From: Mycolicibacterium phlei
GTDB lineage: Bacteria > Actinomycetota > Actinomycetes > Mycobacteriales > Mycobacteriaceae
Direction of reading: 5' to 3'
DNA: 64,000 bases
Assembly (NCBI RefSeq): GCF_001583415.1
Contig: NZ_CP014475.1
Location: 186,001-250,000, forward strand
Part shown: one piece after another, positions 25,637 to 35,515 of the stretch
Layout of the letters: each line of letters begins with the position of its first letter
How positions within the stretch are numbered: position 1 is the stretch's first letter
The notes under the pieces: model-generated
The model's input: only the letters and a program-made list of their open reading frames with translations
Databases searched by the model: none
What the model was told of the DNA's origin: nothing
Position numbers and translations under genes: made by a program

Positions 25637-27207
25637 CGGAAGCAACTCCCGCTCCGATCAAGACGAAGACCACCGCCGAGCTCCTCGCCGAACTCCGCGA
25701 GAAGCTGGAGCTGGCCAAGGAACCCGGCGGCGAGAAGGCCGTCGCCAAGCGGGAGAAGAAGGGCATCCCGAGCGCCCGCGCCCGCATCCACGCGCTGGTC
25801 GACCCGGGCTCCTTCCTCGAGATCGGTGCGCTGTGCAAGACGCCGGGCGACCCCAACGCCCTCTACGGCGACGGTGTGGTGACCGGGCACGCCCGCATCA
25901 ACGGCCGCCCGGTCGGCGTGTTCAGCCACGACCAGACCGTGTTCCAGGGCTCGGTCGGCGAGATGTTCGGACGCAAGGTGGCCAAGCTGATGGAGTGGTG
26001 CGCCACGGTCGGGTGCCCGATCGTCGGCATCAACGACTCCGCGGGCGCCCGTATCCAGGACGCGGTCACGTCGCTGGCGTGGTACGCCGAGCTGGGCCGC
26101 CGCCACGAGCTGCTGCGTGGCCTGGTGCCGGAGATCTCGATCATCCTGGGCAAGTGCGCCGGTGGTGCGGTGTACTCGCCGATCCAGACCGACCTGGTGG
26201 TCGCGGTGCGCGACCAGGGCTACATGTTCGTCACCGGCCCCGACGTCATCAAGGACGTCACCGGTGAGGACGTCTCGCTCGACGAGCTCGGCGGCGCCGA
26301 CGCGCAGGCCCGCTACGGCAACATCCACCAGGTGGTGGAGAGCGAGGCCGCGGCGTTCCAGTACGTGCGCGACTACCTGAGCTTCCTGCCGCAGAACACG
26401 TTCGACGATCCGCCGATCGTGAACCCGGGCCTGGAGCCGGAGCTCACCCCGCACGACTTCGAGCTGGACTCGATCGTGCCGGACAACGACAACACCGCCT
26501 ACGACATGTTCGAGATCCTGCTGCGGATCTTCGACGACGGCGACGTCTTCGAGGTGGCCGAGCAGCAGGGTCCGGCGATCATCACCGCGTTCGCGCGGGT
26601 CGACGGCCGGCCGGTGGGCGTCATCGCCAACCAGCCGATGTACATGTCGGGCGCCATCGACAACGAGGCCTCCGACAAGGCCGCCCGGTTCATCCGGTTC
26701 TGCGACTCCTACAACCTGCCACTGGTTTTCGTGGTCGACACCCCGGGCTTCATGCCGGGTGTGGAGCAGGAGAAGGGCGGCATCATCAAGCGCGGCGGCC
26801 GGTTCCTCAACGCCGTCGTCGAGGCCGACGTGCCGAAGGTGACGATCACGATCCGCAAGTCCTACGGCGGCGCGTACGCGGTGATGGGCTCCAAGCAGCT
26901 GACCGCGGACCTGAACTTTGCCTGGCCGACGGCGCGCATCGCGGTGATCGGTGCCGAGGGAGCGGCGCAGCTGCTGGTGAAGCGGTTCCCGGATCCCACC
27001 GCCCCCGAGGTGCAGAAGATTCGCCAGGACTTCATCGAGGGTTACAACCTCAACATGGCGACGCCGTGGATCGCCGCCGAGCGCGGGTTCATCGACGCGG
27101 TCATCGAGCCGCACGAGACTCGTTTGCTTCTGCGTAAATCGCTGAAGCTGCTGCGTGACAAGCAGATCAGCCGCGTGCAGCGCAAGCACGGCCTGACGCC
27201 GATCTAA
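25633..27207 (+). CDS. accD4: Acyl-CoA carboxylase carboxyltransferase beta subunit AccD4
   Basis: AccD4 is the carboxyltransferase subunit that, with AccA3 and AccD5/AccE, makes the carboxylated C24-26 acyl-CoA extender used by Pks13. The 524-residue protein has two crotonase-like carboxyltransferase halves, with glycine-rich acyl-CoA binding segments ([10 protein letters not shown] in the first, [12 protein letters not shown] in the second). The GTG start overlaps the pks13 stop (GTGA), which beats an in-frame start 39 bases upstream inside pks13. A 62-bp palindromic repeat begins 7 bases after its stop codon. Confidence 0.96.
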   Translation: MTEATPAPIKTKTTAELLAELREKLELAKEPGGEKAVAKREKKGIPSARARIHALVDPGSFLEIGALCKTPGDPNALYGDGVVTGHARINGRPVGVFSHDQTVFQGSVGEMFGRKVAKLMEWCATVGCPIVGINDSAGARIQDAVTSLAWYAELGRRHELLRGLVPEISIILGKCAGGAVYSPIQTDLVVAVRDQGYMFVTGPDVIKDVTGEDVSLDELGGADAQARYGNIHQVVESEAAAFQYVRDYLSFLPQNTFDDPPIVNPGLEPELTPHDFELDSIVPDNDNTAYDMFEILLRIFDDGDVFEVAEQQGPAIITAFARVDGRPVGVIANQPMYMSGAIDNEASDKAARFIRFCDSYNLPLVFVVDTPGFMPGVEQEKGGIIKRGGRFLNAVVEADVPKVTITIRKSYGGAYAVMGSKQLTADLNFAWPTARIAVIGAEGAAQLLVKRFPDPTAPEVQKIRQDFIEGYNLNMATPWIAAERGFIDAVIEPHETRLLLRKSLKLLRDKQISRVQRKHGLTPI

Positions 27208-27213
27208 TCCCTC

Positions 27214-27275
27214 CGCGAGCGTGCGTGTTTGCACACGACACGCCGCGGATTTACCGCAGTTTGCGCACGCTCGCG
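27214..27275 (+). repeat. 62-bp imperfect palindromic repeat, copy 1
   Basis: The element opens with CGCGAGCGTGCG and closes with CGCACGCTCGCG, so its ends are exact inverted repeats. An inner TGT/ACA-rich part and the segment GACACGCCGC are shared with copies 2 and 3. It lies between accD4 (stop 27207) and the kinase start. It could form a long RNA hairpin or a cruciform. No T-run follows, so it is not a classical terminator. Confidence 0.85.
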
Positions 27276-27311
27276 GGCATCTTCACCCGGCACGGCGGCC
27301 GCTTCGCGGTT

Positions 27312-27317
27312 TACACT
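27312..27317 (+). promoter_or_regulatory. Candidate -10 box (TACACT) for a leaderless kinase transcript
   Basis: TACACT ends 6 bases before ATG 27324, the spacing usual for leaderless mycobacterial transcripts. There is no convincing ribosome-binding site before this ATG. Assigned by pattern only. Confidence 0.4.
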
Positions 27318-27323
27318 GCGGAA

Positions 27324-28643
27324 ATGCCGCTAGCTGAGGGTGATCAGATCGCGGGCTACACCATCGTGCGATCCCTGGGCGCCGGCGGAATGGGCGAGGT
27401 CTATCTGGCCCAGCACCCACGACTGCCGCGTCAGGACGCACTCAAGGTGTTGTCGGCGACAGTGTGTGCGGATCCCGAATACCGCGCGCGGTTCAACCGC
27501 GAGGCCGAGATCGCCGCGTCGCTGTGGCACCCGCACATCGTCGAGGTGCACGACCGCGGCGAGGTCGACGGTCAACTGTGGATCGCGATGGACTACGTCG
27601 AGGGCATCGACGCCGCGCAGTTGGCCACCCAGCGGTATCCCGACGGCATGCCCGCCGAGGAGGTCGTCCGCATCGTCACGGCCGTCGCCGAGGCGCTCGA
27701 CTACGCCCACCAGCGCAACCTGACCCACCGCGATGTCAAACCGGCCAACATCCTGATCGCCAACCCGGGTACGCCTGATCAGCGAATCCTGTTGGCCGAC
27801 TTCGGAGTTGCCCGCCGCGACGACGACGCCAGCGGGCTGACCGGGACGAACATGACCGTCGGCACCGTCGCCTACGCGGCGCCCGAGCAGCTCAAGGGGG
27901 AGCAGGTCGACGGCCGCGCCGATCAGTATGCGTTGGCCGCCACCGCCTTTCAGCTGTTGACCGGTAAGCCGCCGTTCCACCACTCCAACCCCGCGGTGGT
28001 GATCAGCCAGCACTTGACGGCGGAGCCGCCGCCGATCGGTTCGCGGCGCCCGGAGCTGTCCAGCCTGGGCGCGGTGTTCGAGAAGGCGCTGGCGAAGAAC
28101 CCGCGCGACCGCTACGTACGCTGCATCGACTTCGCGCGGGCACTCGGGCAGCGCCTCGGGGTGTCCCCGCAACAGCTCGATCCGTTGGAGCCCACGATGC
28201 TGGCCCCGGCCGCGAAGCTGGCGCCGACGGGGCCGCGGCATTCCCGGCGGCGCAGGCAGAGGTCACGCCGGGTGGTGCTGCTGTCGGTGGGGGCGGTACT
28301 GGCGGTGATCGGCGTCGCCGCAGCGGCTTTCGTCGTGGGGGAGCGGTTCCGCGACCGTTCCGAGGAAAGGGCGCCGGAGTCGTTGACGCTGCCGGTGGTG
28401 GTGATCGGCGCGGACTGCAGCACGCTGGGCGCCGCCGGCATCACCGCGGAGGGTCACCCCGCCTACTGCGCGAAGCTGTCGACGACCGGTGAGAGCCTCT
28501 GGTCGACGTACCCCGGGGAGATCTCGTCGCCGACCTCCAGCGCGCCGCCAGACGACCATCCGGTGCTGGTGTGCATGGAGCAGACCGGTAAGTCGCATCT
28601 GGACTGCCAGAACGACATCCTGCAGAGCAACACCTCCGGCTAG
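27324..28643 (+). CDS. PknB/PknF-type transmembrane serine/threonine protein kinase
   Basis: The 439-residue protein has a complete Hanks kinase domain (about 1-275): glycine loop GAGGMG (19-24), Lys41, HRDVKPAN (catalytic Asp137), DFG Asp159 and the APE region. A basic juxtamembrane segment, one transmembrane helix (about 313-335) and a small extracytoplasmic domain with several cysteines follow. It is therefore a membrane sensor kinase. ATG 27324 was chosen because it begins just before the kinase fold; a start at 27225 would run through the repeat. M. tuberculosis has no kinase between accD4 and embB. Which Pkn family member it is closest to cannot be settled here. Confidence 0.9.
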   Translation: MPLAEGDQIAGYTIVRSLGAGGMGEVYLAQHPRLPRQDALKVLSATVCADPEYRARFNREAEIAASLWHPHIVEVHDRGEVDGQLWIAMDYVEGIDAAQLATQRYPDGMPAEEVVRIVTAVAEALDYAHQRNLTHRDVKPANILIANPGTPDQRILLADFGVARRDDDASGLTGTNMTVGTVAYAAPEQLKGEQVDGRADQYALAATAFQLLTGKPPFHHSNPAVVISQHLTAEPPPIGSRRPELSSLGAVFEKALAKNPRDRYVRCIDFARALGQRLGVSPQQLDPLEPTMLAPAAKLAPTGPRHSRRRRQRSRRVVLLSVGAVLAVIGVAAAAFVVGERFRDRSEERAPESLTLPVVVIGADCSTLGAAGITAEGHPAYCAKLSTTGESLWSTYPGEISSPTSSAPPDDHPVLVCMEQTGKSHLDCQNDILQSNTSG

Positions 28644-28659
28644 CGTCCCCGTCTCGGGC

Positions 28660-28721
28660 CGCGAGCGTGCGTGTCTGATGACGACACGCCGCAGATTCTC
28701 GACAGTTTGCGCACGTTCGCG
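28660..28721 (+). repeat. 62-bp imperfect palindromic repeat, copy 2
   Basis: The repeat is in the same orientation and of the same 62-bp length as copy 1. It starts CGCGAGCGTGCGTGT and ends TTTGCGCACGTTCGCG. Differences are confined to the centre and one base in the right arm. It begins 17 bases after the kinase stop codon. Confidence 0.85.
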
Positions 28722-28876
28722 GCCGCCGAGAAGTGCTCTCAGGTGCGGATTTTCGGCTTAACCCGTTAAGCGGGGATCGACGACGCAAGCCCGCCGAAAC
28801 TGCGGTTGTTGACGAAAATCGGCGGAAATCCGTCAACTTCCGTAGTCTCGCGCGGCGCGCCGAGAGAACCAGCCGC
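28722..28876 (+). other. Non-coding spacer between repeat copies 2 and 3
   Basis: No credible gene is seen between the convergent kinase and embB. The spacer holds a 7-bp perfect hairpin GCTTAAC/GTTAAGC around 28757-28772. It also holds a GTTGACG/CGTCAAC inverted pair further right. It is less GC-rich than its surroundings and may be part of a larger composite structure with the flanking repeats. Confidence 0.5.
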
Positions 28877-28938
28877 GGCGAGCGTGCGCAAACTGCCGTA
28901 GAACCGCGGCGTGTCGTGTGCAGACACGCACGCTCGCG
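28877..28938 (-). repeat. 62-bp imperfect palindromic repeat, copy 3 (inverted)
   Basis: The reverse complement matches copies 1 and 2 over the full 62 bp (starting CGCGAGCGTGCGTGTCTGCA), with one changed base in the terminal arm. It lies 17 bases beyond the embB stop codon, mirroring the 17-base distance of copy 2 from the kinase stop. Confidence 0.85.
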
Positions 28939-28955
28939 GACAAGGGGGAGGGGGG

Positions 28956-31900
28956 TCAGGGCTTGATGCGGATCTCGCCCGGGCTGTACAGGCCGCTGTG
29001 GGTGTGGGTGCCGAGGTCCAGCGTCGCCGGGACCGCGTCGCGGGCGTCCGGGGTCGGCTCGAACTTGCGCAGCGAACCCCAGTCGCGGCCCCAGTCGTTC
29101 GACAGGTACGTCGCCATCACGTGCGCCCGCAGCAGCAGGTCTGAGATGCCCAGCAGGCCGCCGTTGATCCCGTCCTGCCAGGTGTCGGTGTCCTTGCGCT
29201 TGGCGTTGTAGTCCGGTGTGATCCGGAACTTCGGGATGTCGGTGACGCCGTTGGCGTGCAGCATCGGCTGCTGACACGGGAACGCCAGGCCGACGGCCCA
29301 GTCCATCAGCACCGGCTGCTCGGAGCCGACGTACTCCTGCACCGACCGCAGCTCGGGCACCCGCGGCGGGGTCACCGCCACCCAGTCCCCCGGGGTCAGC
29401 GAACGGTCCTCCACCACAAGGCGAACCGCGACGGCGTCATCGGGGATCTCCGACCGCGGGAACCGCAGGTTGCGCCATGACGGGATCGGGCCCAGGTCGT
29501 AGGGCACCAGCCGCCCGCCCGGCGCGGGTGTGCCGTCGGGACCGGGCACCCCGTACTCCAGCTCGACCGTCTGGCCCTCGGTCAGCCCGTTGAACACGCT
29601 CTTGCCGGTGATCGTGCCCGCGGCGGTGACCACCACCAGCGGGTGCGCGTCGTCGCGGGCAGGCAGCGAGTACCACGCCGACGTCAGCGTGCTCTCCTGC
29701 TGCGGACCCTCGACGTAGCTGCCCGCCACCGGAACCCGCGCCGGGTCCAGCCCGTACGGCAGCGGCACCCGCGACCCGTTCACGCCCGGCCGCGACAACC
29801 GGATCGGCTGGTCCCAGTCGTAGTCGGTGCCCGGCAGCGGCAGGTTAACCCGGATCGCCTCGGCGACAATCTTTTCCGGCACACCGTCGGGGGCGAAGCC
29901 GATCGGGTCGACGCCGCCGAGCGGGCCGAGCGGGCCGTAGTCGCCGGGCAGCGGCGTCATGAAGCCCTCGTTGGGGTCCGGCTCGACGAGCACGTCGTCG
30001 GCCAGCGCGCAGCCGCCGGCCAGCGCCCGGATGTTGGCCCAGCCGTTGGAGTAGGTCGGGTACTGGCGCACCACGCCGATCGCCATCGACGCGATGAACA
30101 CCAACACCATGAACCCGGCGGCGACCGGCACCGGCGCGGCCGTCAGCAGGCGCGCGATCCGGCCCTCACCGCGGTCCGGGGGCGCGAAGTGCAGCCAGGC
30201 CGCCCACACCGCGGCGATCGCGAACAACACGAAGAACACTGTGCTGACGGTGATCCCGCCGATGGCCGGCTTGTCGTTGTTGAACGGCACACCGAAGCTG
30301 GCGACGTACCACCAGCCGTTGGTGGTGGCGAAACACAACGCCAGCAGGAACAGGATCGCCGCCAGGAACGCCATGCGGTTGCGTGACCACTTCAGCACCG
30401 CCGGCGACACCAGCACCGTCACCAGCGCGGCCATCGCGGCGCCCACCGCGGCGAACAACCCGAAGTGATGCACCCACTTGGTCGGGGTGAACATCAGGAA
30501 GAACATCGTCGCGAAGATGATGCCGATCAGCCGCCAGGCCGGGCCGCGGGCCACACCGGGAACCCGCTTGCGCCGCAACATGATGAACATCGCCACGAAC
30601 AGCGACAGCGCGGTGATCAGGAACCCGAACCGGCGCGACAGCGACCCGTCCACCGTCGGCAGGATCAGGTAGTAGTAGCGCAGGTTCTCGGTGTACCACT
30701 CCTGGTTCGGCCCGATGTCGGTGCGAATCCTGGTGGCCTCCAACACCGTGGCGATGGTCTGGTCGAAGAAGACGACGGTGAGGATGACGGTGCCCGCCGC
30801 CAGCAGCGGCAGCAGCAGCGGCCACAACCCGACGACTCGGCTGCGCCGCACCAGGATTCGCAGCAGCGGCCGGCCGCCGGCGACCAGCGCGGCCACCGCG
30901 ATCAGGCCGGTGGGCTGGATGCCGAGCGTGAACGCCGCGGTGATGATCGCGAACGCCGCCGGGGTGAGTCGGCCCGAGCTGATGGCCCGCTCGATCAGCA
31001 CGTAGGTGATCAGCGCGCCGGTGGCGATCTGCCCCTCCGGGCGCAGGCCGTTGTTGAACGGCATCCACGCGGCCAACAGCACCATGCCCGCGGCCCACAG
31101 CGCGGGCCTGCTCGCGGCCACCGTCGGGCCCAGCCGGGGCAGCACCTCGCGGGACAGCAACAGCCAGCAGATGATTCCGCAGATCAGGTCGGGCAGGCGC
31201 ATCCAGATGCTGGCGTCGCTGACGGCGGTCATCATCGCCAGCACGTTGTAGAACCAGCCGAACGGGTCCTCGGGGACACCGAACCAGCGGAAGTAGTTCG
31301 ACATGTAGCCGGCGTGCCCGGCGACCCGGGCCATGCCGAGGATGTAGCCGTCGTCGGAGGAGTTCGCCCCGATCACATGCCAGATCACGAACCCGCTGAT
31401 CACCGCGGCGTCGACCTTGGTGAAGGTGCGCCACCGCTGCGGGATCAACTTGTGCATCCGGCGGCCGTCCAGGCGGTCCAGCCGCCACAGCGCGCCCAGC
31501 GCGATCGCCGTCGACAGGATCGCCAGCAGCATCGCGGTCAGCTTCAGCGCGGTCGGCTTGGTGGTGAACCGGGTGTCGATCTCGGCGGACAGGCTCAGCC
31601 CCTCCGGCGCCGGACCGCTCAGGTCGGTGAAGACGCCGACGATGGCTGGCCGCAGGTTGGGGTCCGGGAAGCCGCTGCGCTGCGGGGTGCCGTCGGCCTT
31701 GGTCAGGCCGACGAACGTCGCGAACGTGCCCTCCTCCGAGGACGTGATCTCGATGCGCTCACAGTCCGGGCCGGCCACCTTGGCGCGCGGCACGCTGGCG
31801 ATCACGACGTTGCGGTCGGTGATGTCGACGCGGTCGCGGGTGACGTTGACGAACAGGCTCTGCAGCGCGGCCTGCTTGCCGTCCTTGGGGGCGGTGCCCA

Positions 31901-32174
31901 GCACCAGGCCGCCGCTGGGCGGCATCGAGCGGATCACCTCGCACGGCACCGTCACCGTCATCTGCACGGGGGTCTGGGTGATCAGCGGTGCGGTGACGCT
32001 GTTCAGCTGCCCCTGCTGCGGCCAGTTCAGCGTGGCGGTGGTCTGCACGACGGGCAGCAGCGGGGTGGCCACCGACAGCACGAAGCCGAGCAGACCGGCG
32101 ATGATCGCCACCCAGCGCGCGATCCGGACGTCCTTGCTCAGGGTGTCGCTCCCATTCGTGACTACAGGGCTCAT
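28956..32174 (-). CDS. embB: Arabinosyltransferase EmbB
   Basis: EmbB adds alpha-(1-5)/(1-3) arabinofuranose from decaprenyl-phospho-arabinose to arabinogalactan in the periplasm, working with EmbA. The 1072-residue GT-C protein has about 15 membrane helices and a large C-terminal carbohydrate-binding part. The catalytic loop reads [14 protein letters not shown] with Asp274/Asp275. Met281 corresponds to M. tuberculosis Met306, and Ile278-Leu279 to Ile303-Leu304, the ethambutol-susceptible residues. The ATG overlaps the embA stop by 4 bases. It is the last gene of the embCAB operon, and a 62-bp repeat lies downstream. Confidence 0.97.
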   Translation of the reverse strand: MSPVVTNGSDTLSKDVRIARWVAIIAGLLGFVLSVATPLLPVVQTTATLNWPQQGQLNSVTAPLITQTPVQMTVTVPCEVIRSMPPSGGLVLGTAPKDGKQAALQSLFVNVTRDRVDITDRNVVIASVPRAKVAGPDCERIEITSSEEGTFATFVGLTKADGTPQRSGFPDPNLRPAIVGVFTDLSGPAPEGLSLSAEIDTRFTTKPTALKLTAMLLAILSTAIALGALWRLDRLDGRRMHKLIPQRWRTFTKVDAAVISGFVIWHVIGANSSDDGYILGMARVAGHAGYMSNYFRWFGVPEDPFGWFYNVLAMMTAVSDASIWMRLPDLICGIICWLLLSREVLPRLGPTVAASRPALWAAGMVLLAAWMPFNNGLRPEGQIATGALITYVLIERAISSGRLTPAAFAIITAAFTLGIQPTGLIAVAALVAGGRPLLRILVRRSRVVGLWPLLLPLLAAGTVILTVVFFDQTIATVLEATRIRTDIGPNQEWYTENLRYYYLILPTVDGSLSRRFGFLITALSLFVAMFIMLRRKRVPGVARGPAWRLIGIIFATMFFLMFTPTKWVHHFGLFAAVGAAMAALVTVLVSPAVLKWSRNRMAFLAAILFLLALCFATTNGWWYVASFGVPFNNDKPAIGGITVSTVFFVLFAIAAVWAAWLHFAPPDRGEGRIARLLTAAPVPVAAGFMVLVFIASMAIGVVRQYPTYSNGWANIRALAGGCALADDVLVEPDPNEGFMTPLPGDYGPLGPLGGVDPIGFAPDGVPEKIVAEAIRVNLPLPGTDYDWDQPIRLSRPGVNGSRVPLPYGLDPARVPVAGSYVEGPQQESTLTSAWYSLPARDDAHPLVVVTAAGTITGKSVFNGLTEGQTVELEYGVPGPDGTPAPGGRLVPYDLGPIPSWRNLRFPRSEIPDDAVAVRLVVEDRSLTPGDWVAVTPPRVPELRSVQEYVGSEQPVLMDWAVGLAFPCQQPMLHANGVTDIPKFRITPDYNAKRKDTDTWQDGINGGLLGISDLLLRAHVMATYLSNDWGRDWGSLRKFEPTPDARDAVPATLDLGTHTHSGLYSPGEIRIKP

Positions 32175-35100
32175 GGCAGCGCCCTGATCGGTCCGTTACG
32201 GCTCCAGCCGAACACCCGGGCCGTGCCCTGCTCGATGACGGCGTTCGGCGCCTCCTCCGGCGGGACGAGGCGGTGGTAGGCCTCGATGGAGCCCCAGTCG
32301 CGGTACCAGTCGCCGTTGAGATAGCTGGGGATGGTCGACGTGGTCAGCAGCGCCTGGATGAACAGGAACGGTCCACCGTCCTGGGCGGACTGCCACTGGT
32401 TCGACGACACCACCACCTGCTTGAGGTTGGGCAGGATCCGGTACTCGGGCAGTTCGGCGACGCCGAGGTGCTCGGCGAACGGCCGCTGGCACGGGAAGTT
32501 CTGGGCGGTCGCGATGTCCATCAGCACCGGGGTCTGCGAGCCGAGGAACTCCTGGGCGGTCTTCAGCACCGGCACCCGCGGCGGGGTGAACGCGAACCAC
32601 TGGTCGTCGGAGAGGTTCGGGTCGTCGGCGACGATGCGCGCGACGTTGGCCTCCGGTGGCGCCCACTCCAGCGGGAAACGCAGGTTGCGCCAAGCCTTCT
32701 GGGCGCCGGGGCCGACGTCGATCGGCTGCACCTCGGCCAGCTCCTCGAAGCTGCCGTCGGGCCGGTGCACGCCCCACTGCAGTTTCAGCGACTGGCCGTA
32801 GTTGAACGAGCCGTCCTCCTCGTAGTACCAGATCGCACCCGCGGCGGCGACCACCACCAGCGGGCGGTCCGGGGTGCGTGGCGGCAGCTGGTACCAGGCC
32901 GAGGTGGCCTTGGCCGCGACGGTGTTCTCGTCGTAGCTGCCCATCACCGGGACCCGTTGCGGGTCAAGACCGAACGGCAGGAACACCCGCGACCCGTTGA
33001 CGCCCTCGGGGCCGTACCCGCCGCCGGTGCCCGCGGCGTAGCCGATCCCGACGTTGGGTTCGTTGGGGGAGCCGTCGGAGTTCACGGTGCCGGGGTTGGC
33101 GGTGATCGGTTCGGGCGGTTCGAGGGTGTCGCTGACCCCGTTGGGGTTGAAGCCGATCGGGTCCTCACCGCCGAGCGGCCCGTACTCGCCCCAGCGTTGG
33201 CCCGGAGCCGGTTCGAGCAGGCCGGCGTTGGTGTCGGGTTCGACGAGCACGTCGTCGGCCATCGCGCAGCTGTCCTTGGACAGCCCGGAGGTCAGCGCCG
33301 CAGCGTTGGCCTTGGCGGTGGTGTAGGCGGGGTAGCGCTGCACCGCGCCCTTGGCCATCGAGCCGACCTCGAGGATCACCATGATCACCGCGACCACCAG
33401 CAGCGGCGTCGACGCCAGCGCCCGGTTGCGCCCGGTGTTGGCCACCTCGGTGTGCCCGGCGTAGTCGATGCGGAAGTGCAGCCAGCCGGCCAGCAGACCG
33501 GTCGCGATGGCCAGCACCAGGAAGATGCCCGTGACCGGGATGCCGGCGATCACCGGCTGCTTGTCGAACCACGGCACCCCGTAGTTGCCGACGTAGAACC
33601 AGCCGTTGATGCCTGAGGTCGCCCACGCCAGCACGAACAGCAGCGCGGTGACATACAGCGCCAGGTTGCGTCGGCTGTGCAGCCCCACGCGGGCGAACGC
33701 GTACGCAGTCACCGCGCCCAGCGCGCCGGCCAGCGCGGCGAACGCACCGAACTGCACCGCCCACTTCGTCGGCGTGAAGTGCAGCAGCAGCAGGCCGATC
33801 GCCGTCGCGCCGATCAGCCGCCACACCGGGCCGCGCGCCATGCCGGGCACGCCGCCGCGGCGCAGCAGCACCGCCAGCATCCCGAACAGGCACAGCAGCA
33901 GCACCAGCACCGCGAACCGGCGGGTCAGCGACGAGTCGACGCTGTCCTCGACGGTCAGGAAGTAGTACCGCAGGAACTCCTGGTACCAGGCGATGGTCGG
34001 GCCGACGCGGTACTTGATGCGCGCGGACTCGGCGACGGTGGCCAGCGTCTGGTCGCGGAACACCACGACGAAGATCAGCGCCGCCGACGCCAGCAGCGTG
34101 GCGACCGGGGCGAGCACCCCGTCGGTGCCGCGCCGGGCCCGGATGTTGCCGACGATCGCCTTCGCCCCGACCAGCAGCGGCGCGATCGCGACCAGGCCCT
34201 GCGGCGCCAGGGTCACGCTGAACACCGCGACGACGACCGCCAGCGCGGCCGGCAGCAGACGGCGGGTGGCGATGGCGTACTCGACCAGCGCCCACACGGC
34301 GATGGCGCCGAACGCGATCAGCGGCTCGGGGCGCAGGCCGTTGTTGAACGGCAGCCACGCGGCCAGGAACACCGCACCGGCGGTCAGCACGGCGATCCGG
34401 TTGGCGGCCAGCCGGCGGCCCAGCCGCGGCAGCACGCAGCGCGACAGGATCAGCCAGGCGCCGATCGCGGCGGCCGTGGCGGGCACCCGCATCCACACGC
34501 CGGCGGTGCTGACCGAGGCGAACCAGCCGAGCACGGACTGGTACCAGTCGAACGGGGCCTCGGTGGCGCCGAAGAAGCGGTAGTAGTTGGTGGTGTAGCC
34601 GGCCTCGGCGGACACCCGGGCGATGGTGAGGTTGTACCCGTCGTCGGACGACAGCGGGCCGATCAGGTGCCACAGCAGCAGGGTGCCGACGACGCCGATA
34701 TCGGTCAGCCAGTGCCAGAAGCCGACCCGCCACAGCCGTCGCCAGGTGTGCCGCACGTGCCGGCCGCCGCGGCGGTCCAGCACCGCCAGCGCGACCAGCG
34801 ACGCCGCGATGCAGGCCACGCCGAGCACCATCGCCGCGAGCTTGAGCGTGGTGGGCGTGCTGATGAAGCGGGTGTCGATGTCGATGCGCGCCCACAGGCC
34901 GTCCTGCGGCGGCACCTGCAGCTCGGTGAAGACGCCGGTGACCTGCGGCTTCTTGTCAGGCTCCAGGGTGCCGGCGGCGTCGGGGAGGCCGACGAAGTCC
35001 GCGCCGACGGCGCCCGGGTCGGCCCAGATGTGCAGGGTGCTGCAGCCGCCGTTCTCGACCGCGGGCCGCGGGGCGACGGCGGCCACCGTGTCGCGGAACG

Positions 35101-35449
35101 CGACGACGACGGCGTCGTCGGTGGCGCGCACGAACAGGCCGTTGCGGGTGGCGTCGATGCCGTTGGGCGGGTTGGTGGACAGCACCAGCCCGCCCTCGTC
35201 GGGCAGCGAGCCGACGGCGGCGCAGGGGATGGAGATGTCGAGGGCCAGCGGGGCGCCGGACACCAGCGGGGCGGTGATGTCGCCGACGAACCCGTCGGGT
35301 CCGGGGGCTTGCGGCCATCCGATGGTGGCGGTGGTCTGCTGCACCGGCAGCAGCGGCACCAGCCCACACAGCAGTACTCCGGCGATTCCCGCGACGACGG
35401 CGATCAGTCGCGCGACCCGGCGCGTTCGCTCAACCTCGTCGCGTGGCAC
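32171..35449 (-). CDS. embA: Arabinosyltransferase EmbA
   Basis: This 1092-residue GT-C arabinosyltransferase pairs with EmbB to build the terminal branched arabinan of arabinogalactan. The N-terminal membrane helix is followed by a periplasmic domain. The catalytic loop is [13 protein letters not shown] (Asp269/Asp270), then multi-helix membrane segments and the C-terminal carbohydrate-binding domain (about residue 690 onward). The start is GTG 35449, 66 bases after embC. The gene ends in a 4-base overlap with embB, so stoichiometric co-translation is likely. Confidence 0.97.
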   Translation of the reverse strand: MPRDEVERTRRVARLIAVVAGIAGVLLCGLVPLLPVQQTTATIGWPQAPGPDGFVGDITAPLVSGAPLALDISIPCAAVGSLPDEGGLVLSTNPPNGIDATRNGLFVRATDDAVVVAFRDTVAAVAPRPAVENGGCSTLHIWADPGAVGADFVGLPDAAGTLEPDKKPQVTGVFTELQVPPQDGLWARIDIDTRFISTPTTLKLAAMVLGVACIAASLVALAVLDRRGGRHVRHTWRRLWRVGFWHWLTDIGVVGTLLLWHLIGPLSSDDGYNLTIARVSAEAGYTTNYYRFFGATEAPFDWYQSVLGWFASVSTAGVWMRVPATAAAIGAWLILSRCVLPRLGRRLAANRIAVLTAGAVFLAAWLPFNNGLRPEPLIAFGAIAVWALVEYAIATRRLLPAALAVVVAVFSVTLAPQGLVAIAPLLVGAKAIVGNIRARRGTDGVLAPVATLLASAALIFVVVFRDQTLATVAESARIKYRVGPTIAWYQEFLRYYFLTVEDSVDSSLTRRFAVLVLLLCLFGMLAVLLRRGGVPGMARGPVWRLIGATAIGLLLLHFTPTKWAVQFGAFAALAGALGAVTAYAFARVGLHSRRNLALYVTALLFVLAWATSGINGWFYVGNYGVPWFDKQPVIAGIPVTGIFLVLAIATGLLAGWLHFRIDYAGHTEVANTGRNRALASTPLLVVAVIMVILEVGSMAKGAVQRYPAYTTAKANAAALTSGLSKDSCAMADDVLVEPDTNAGLLEPAPGQRWGEYGPLGGEDPIGFNPNGVSDTLEPPEPITANPGTVNSDGSPNEPNVGIGYAAGTGGGYGPEGVNGSRVFLPFGLDPQRVPVMGSYDENTVAAKATSAWYQLPPRTPDRPLVVVAAAGAIWYYEEDGSFNYGQSLKLQWGVHRPDGSFEELAEVQPIDVGPGAQKAWRNLRFPLEWAPPEANVARIVADDPNLSDDQWFAFTPPRVPVLKTAQEFLGSQTPVLMDIATAQNFPCQRPFAEHLGVAELPEYRILPNLKQVVVSSNQWQSAQDGGPFLFIQALLTTSTIPSYLNGDWYRDWGSIEAYHRLVPPEEAPNAVIEQGTARVFGWSRNGPIRALP

Positions 35450-35515
35450 GAGAAGCGATCGTAGGCGACGACGATGTGTGCGCCGCCGATACGTGGCCGA
35501 CCTGCGTCGGAGTCG

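Noticed and set aside
20045-25645. Several long minus-strand frames under pks13
   Set aside because: They are low-complexity Arg/His/Val-rich translations typical of antisense frames in GC-rich DNA, with no domain pattern. All five Pks13 active sites are on the plus strand.
27214-28938. The 62-bp repeats as a CRISPR array
   Set aside because: There are only three copies, irregular spacing of over 1 kb, one inverted copy and no cas genes.
28441-29277. Minus-strand frame of 278 residues across the kinase/embB gap
   Set aside because: It crosses two repeat copies, reads the embB 3' end in a wrong frame and has no recognisable domain.
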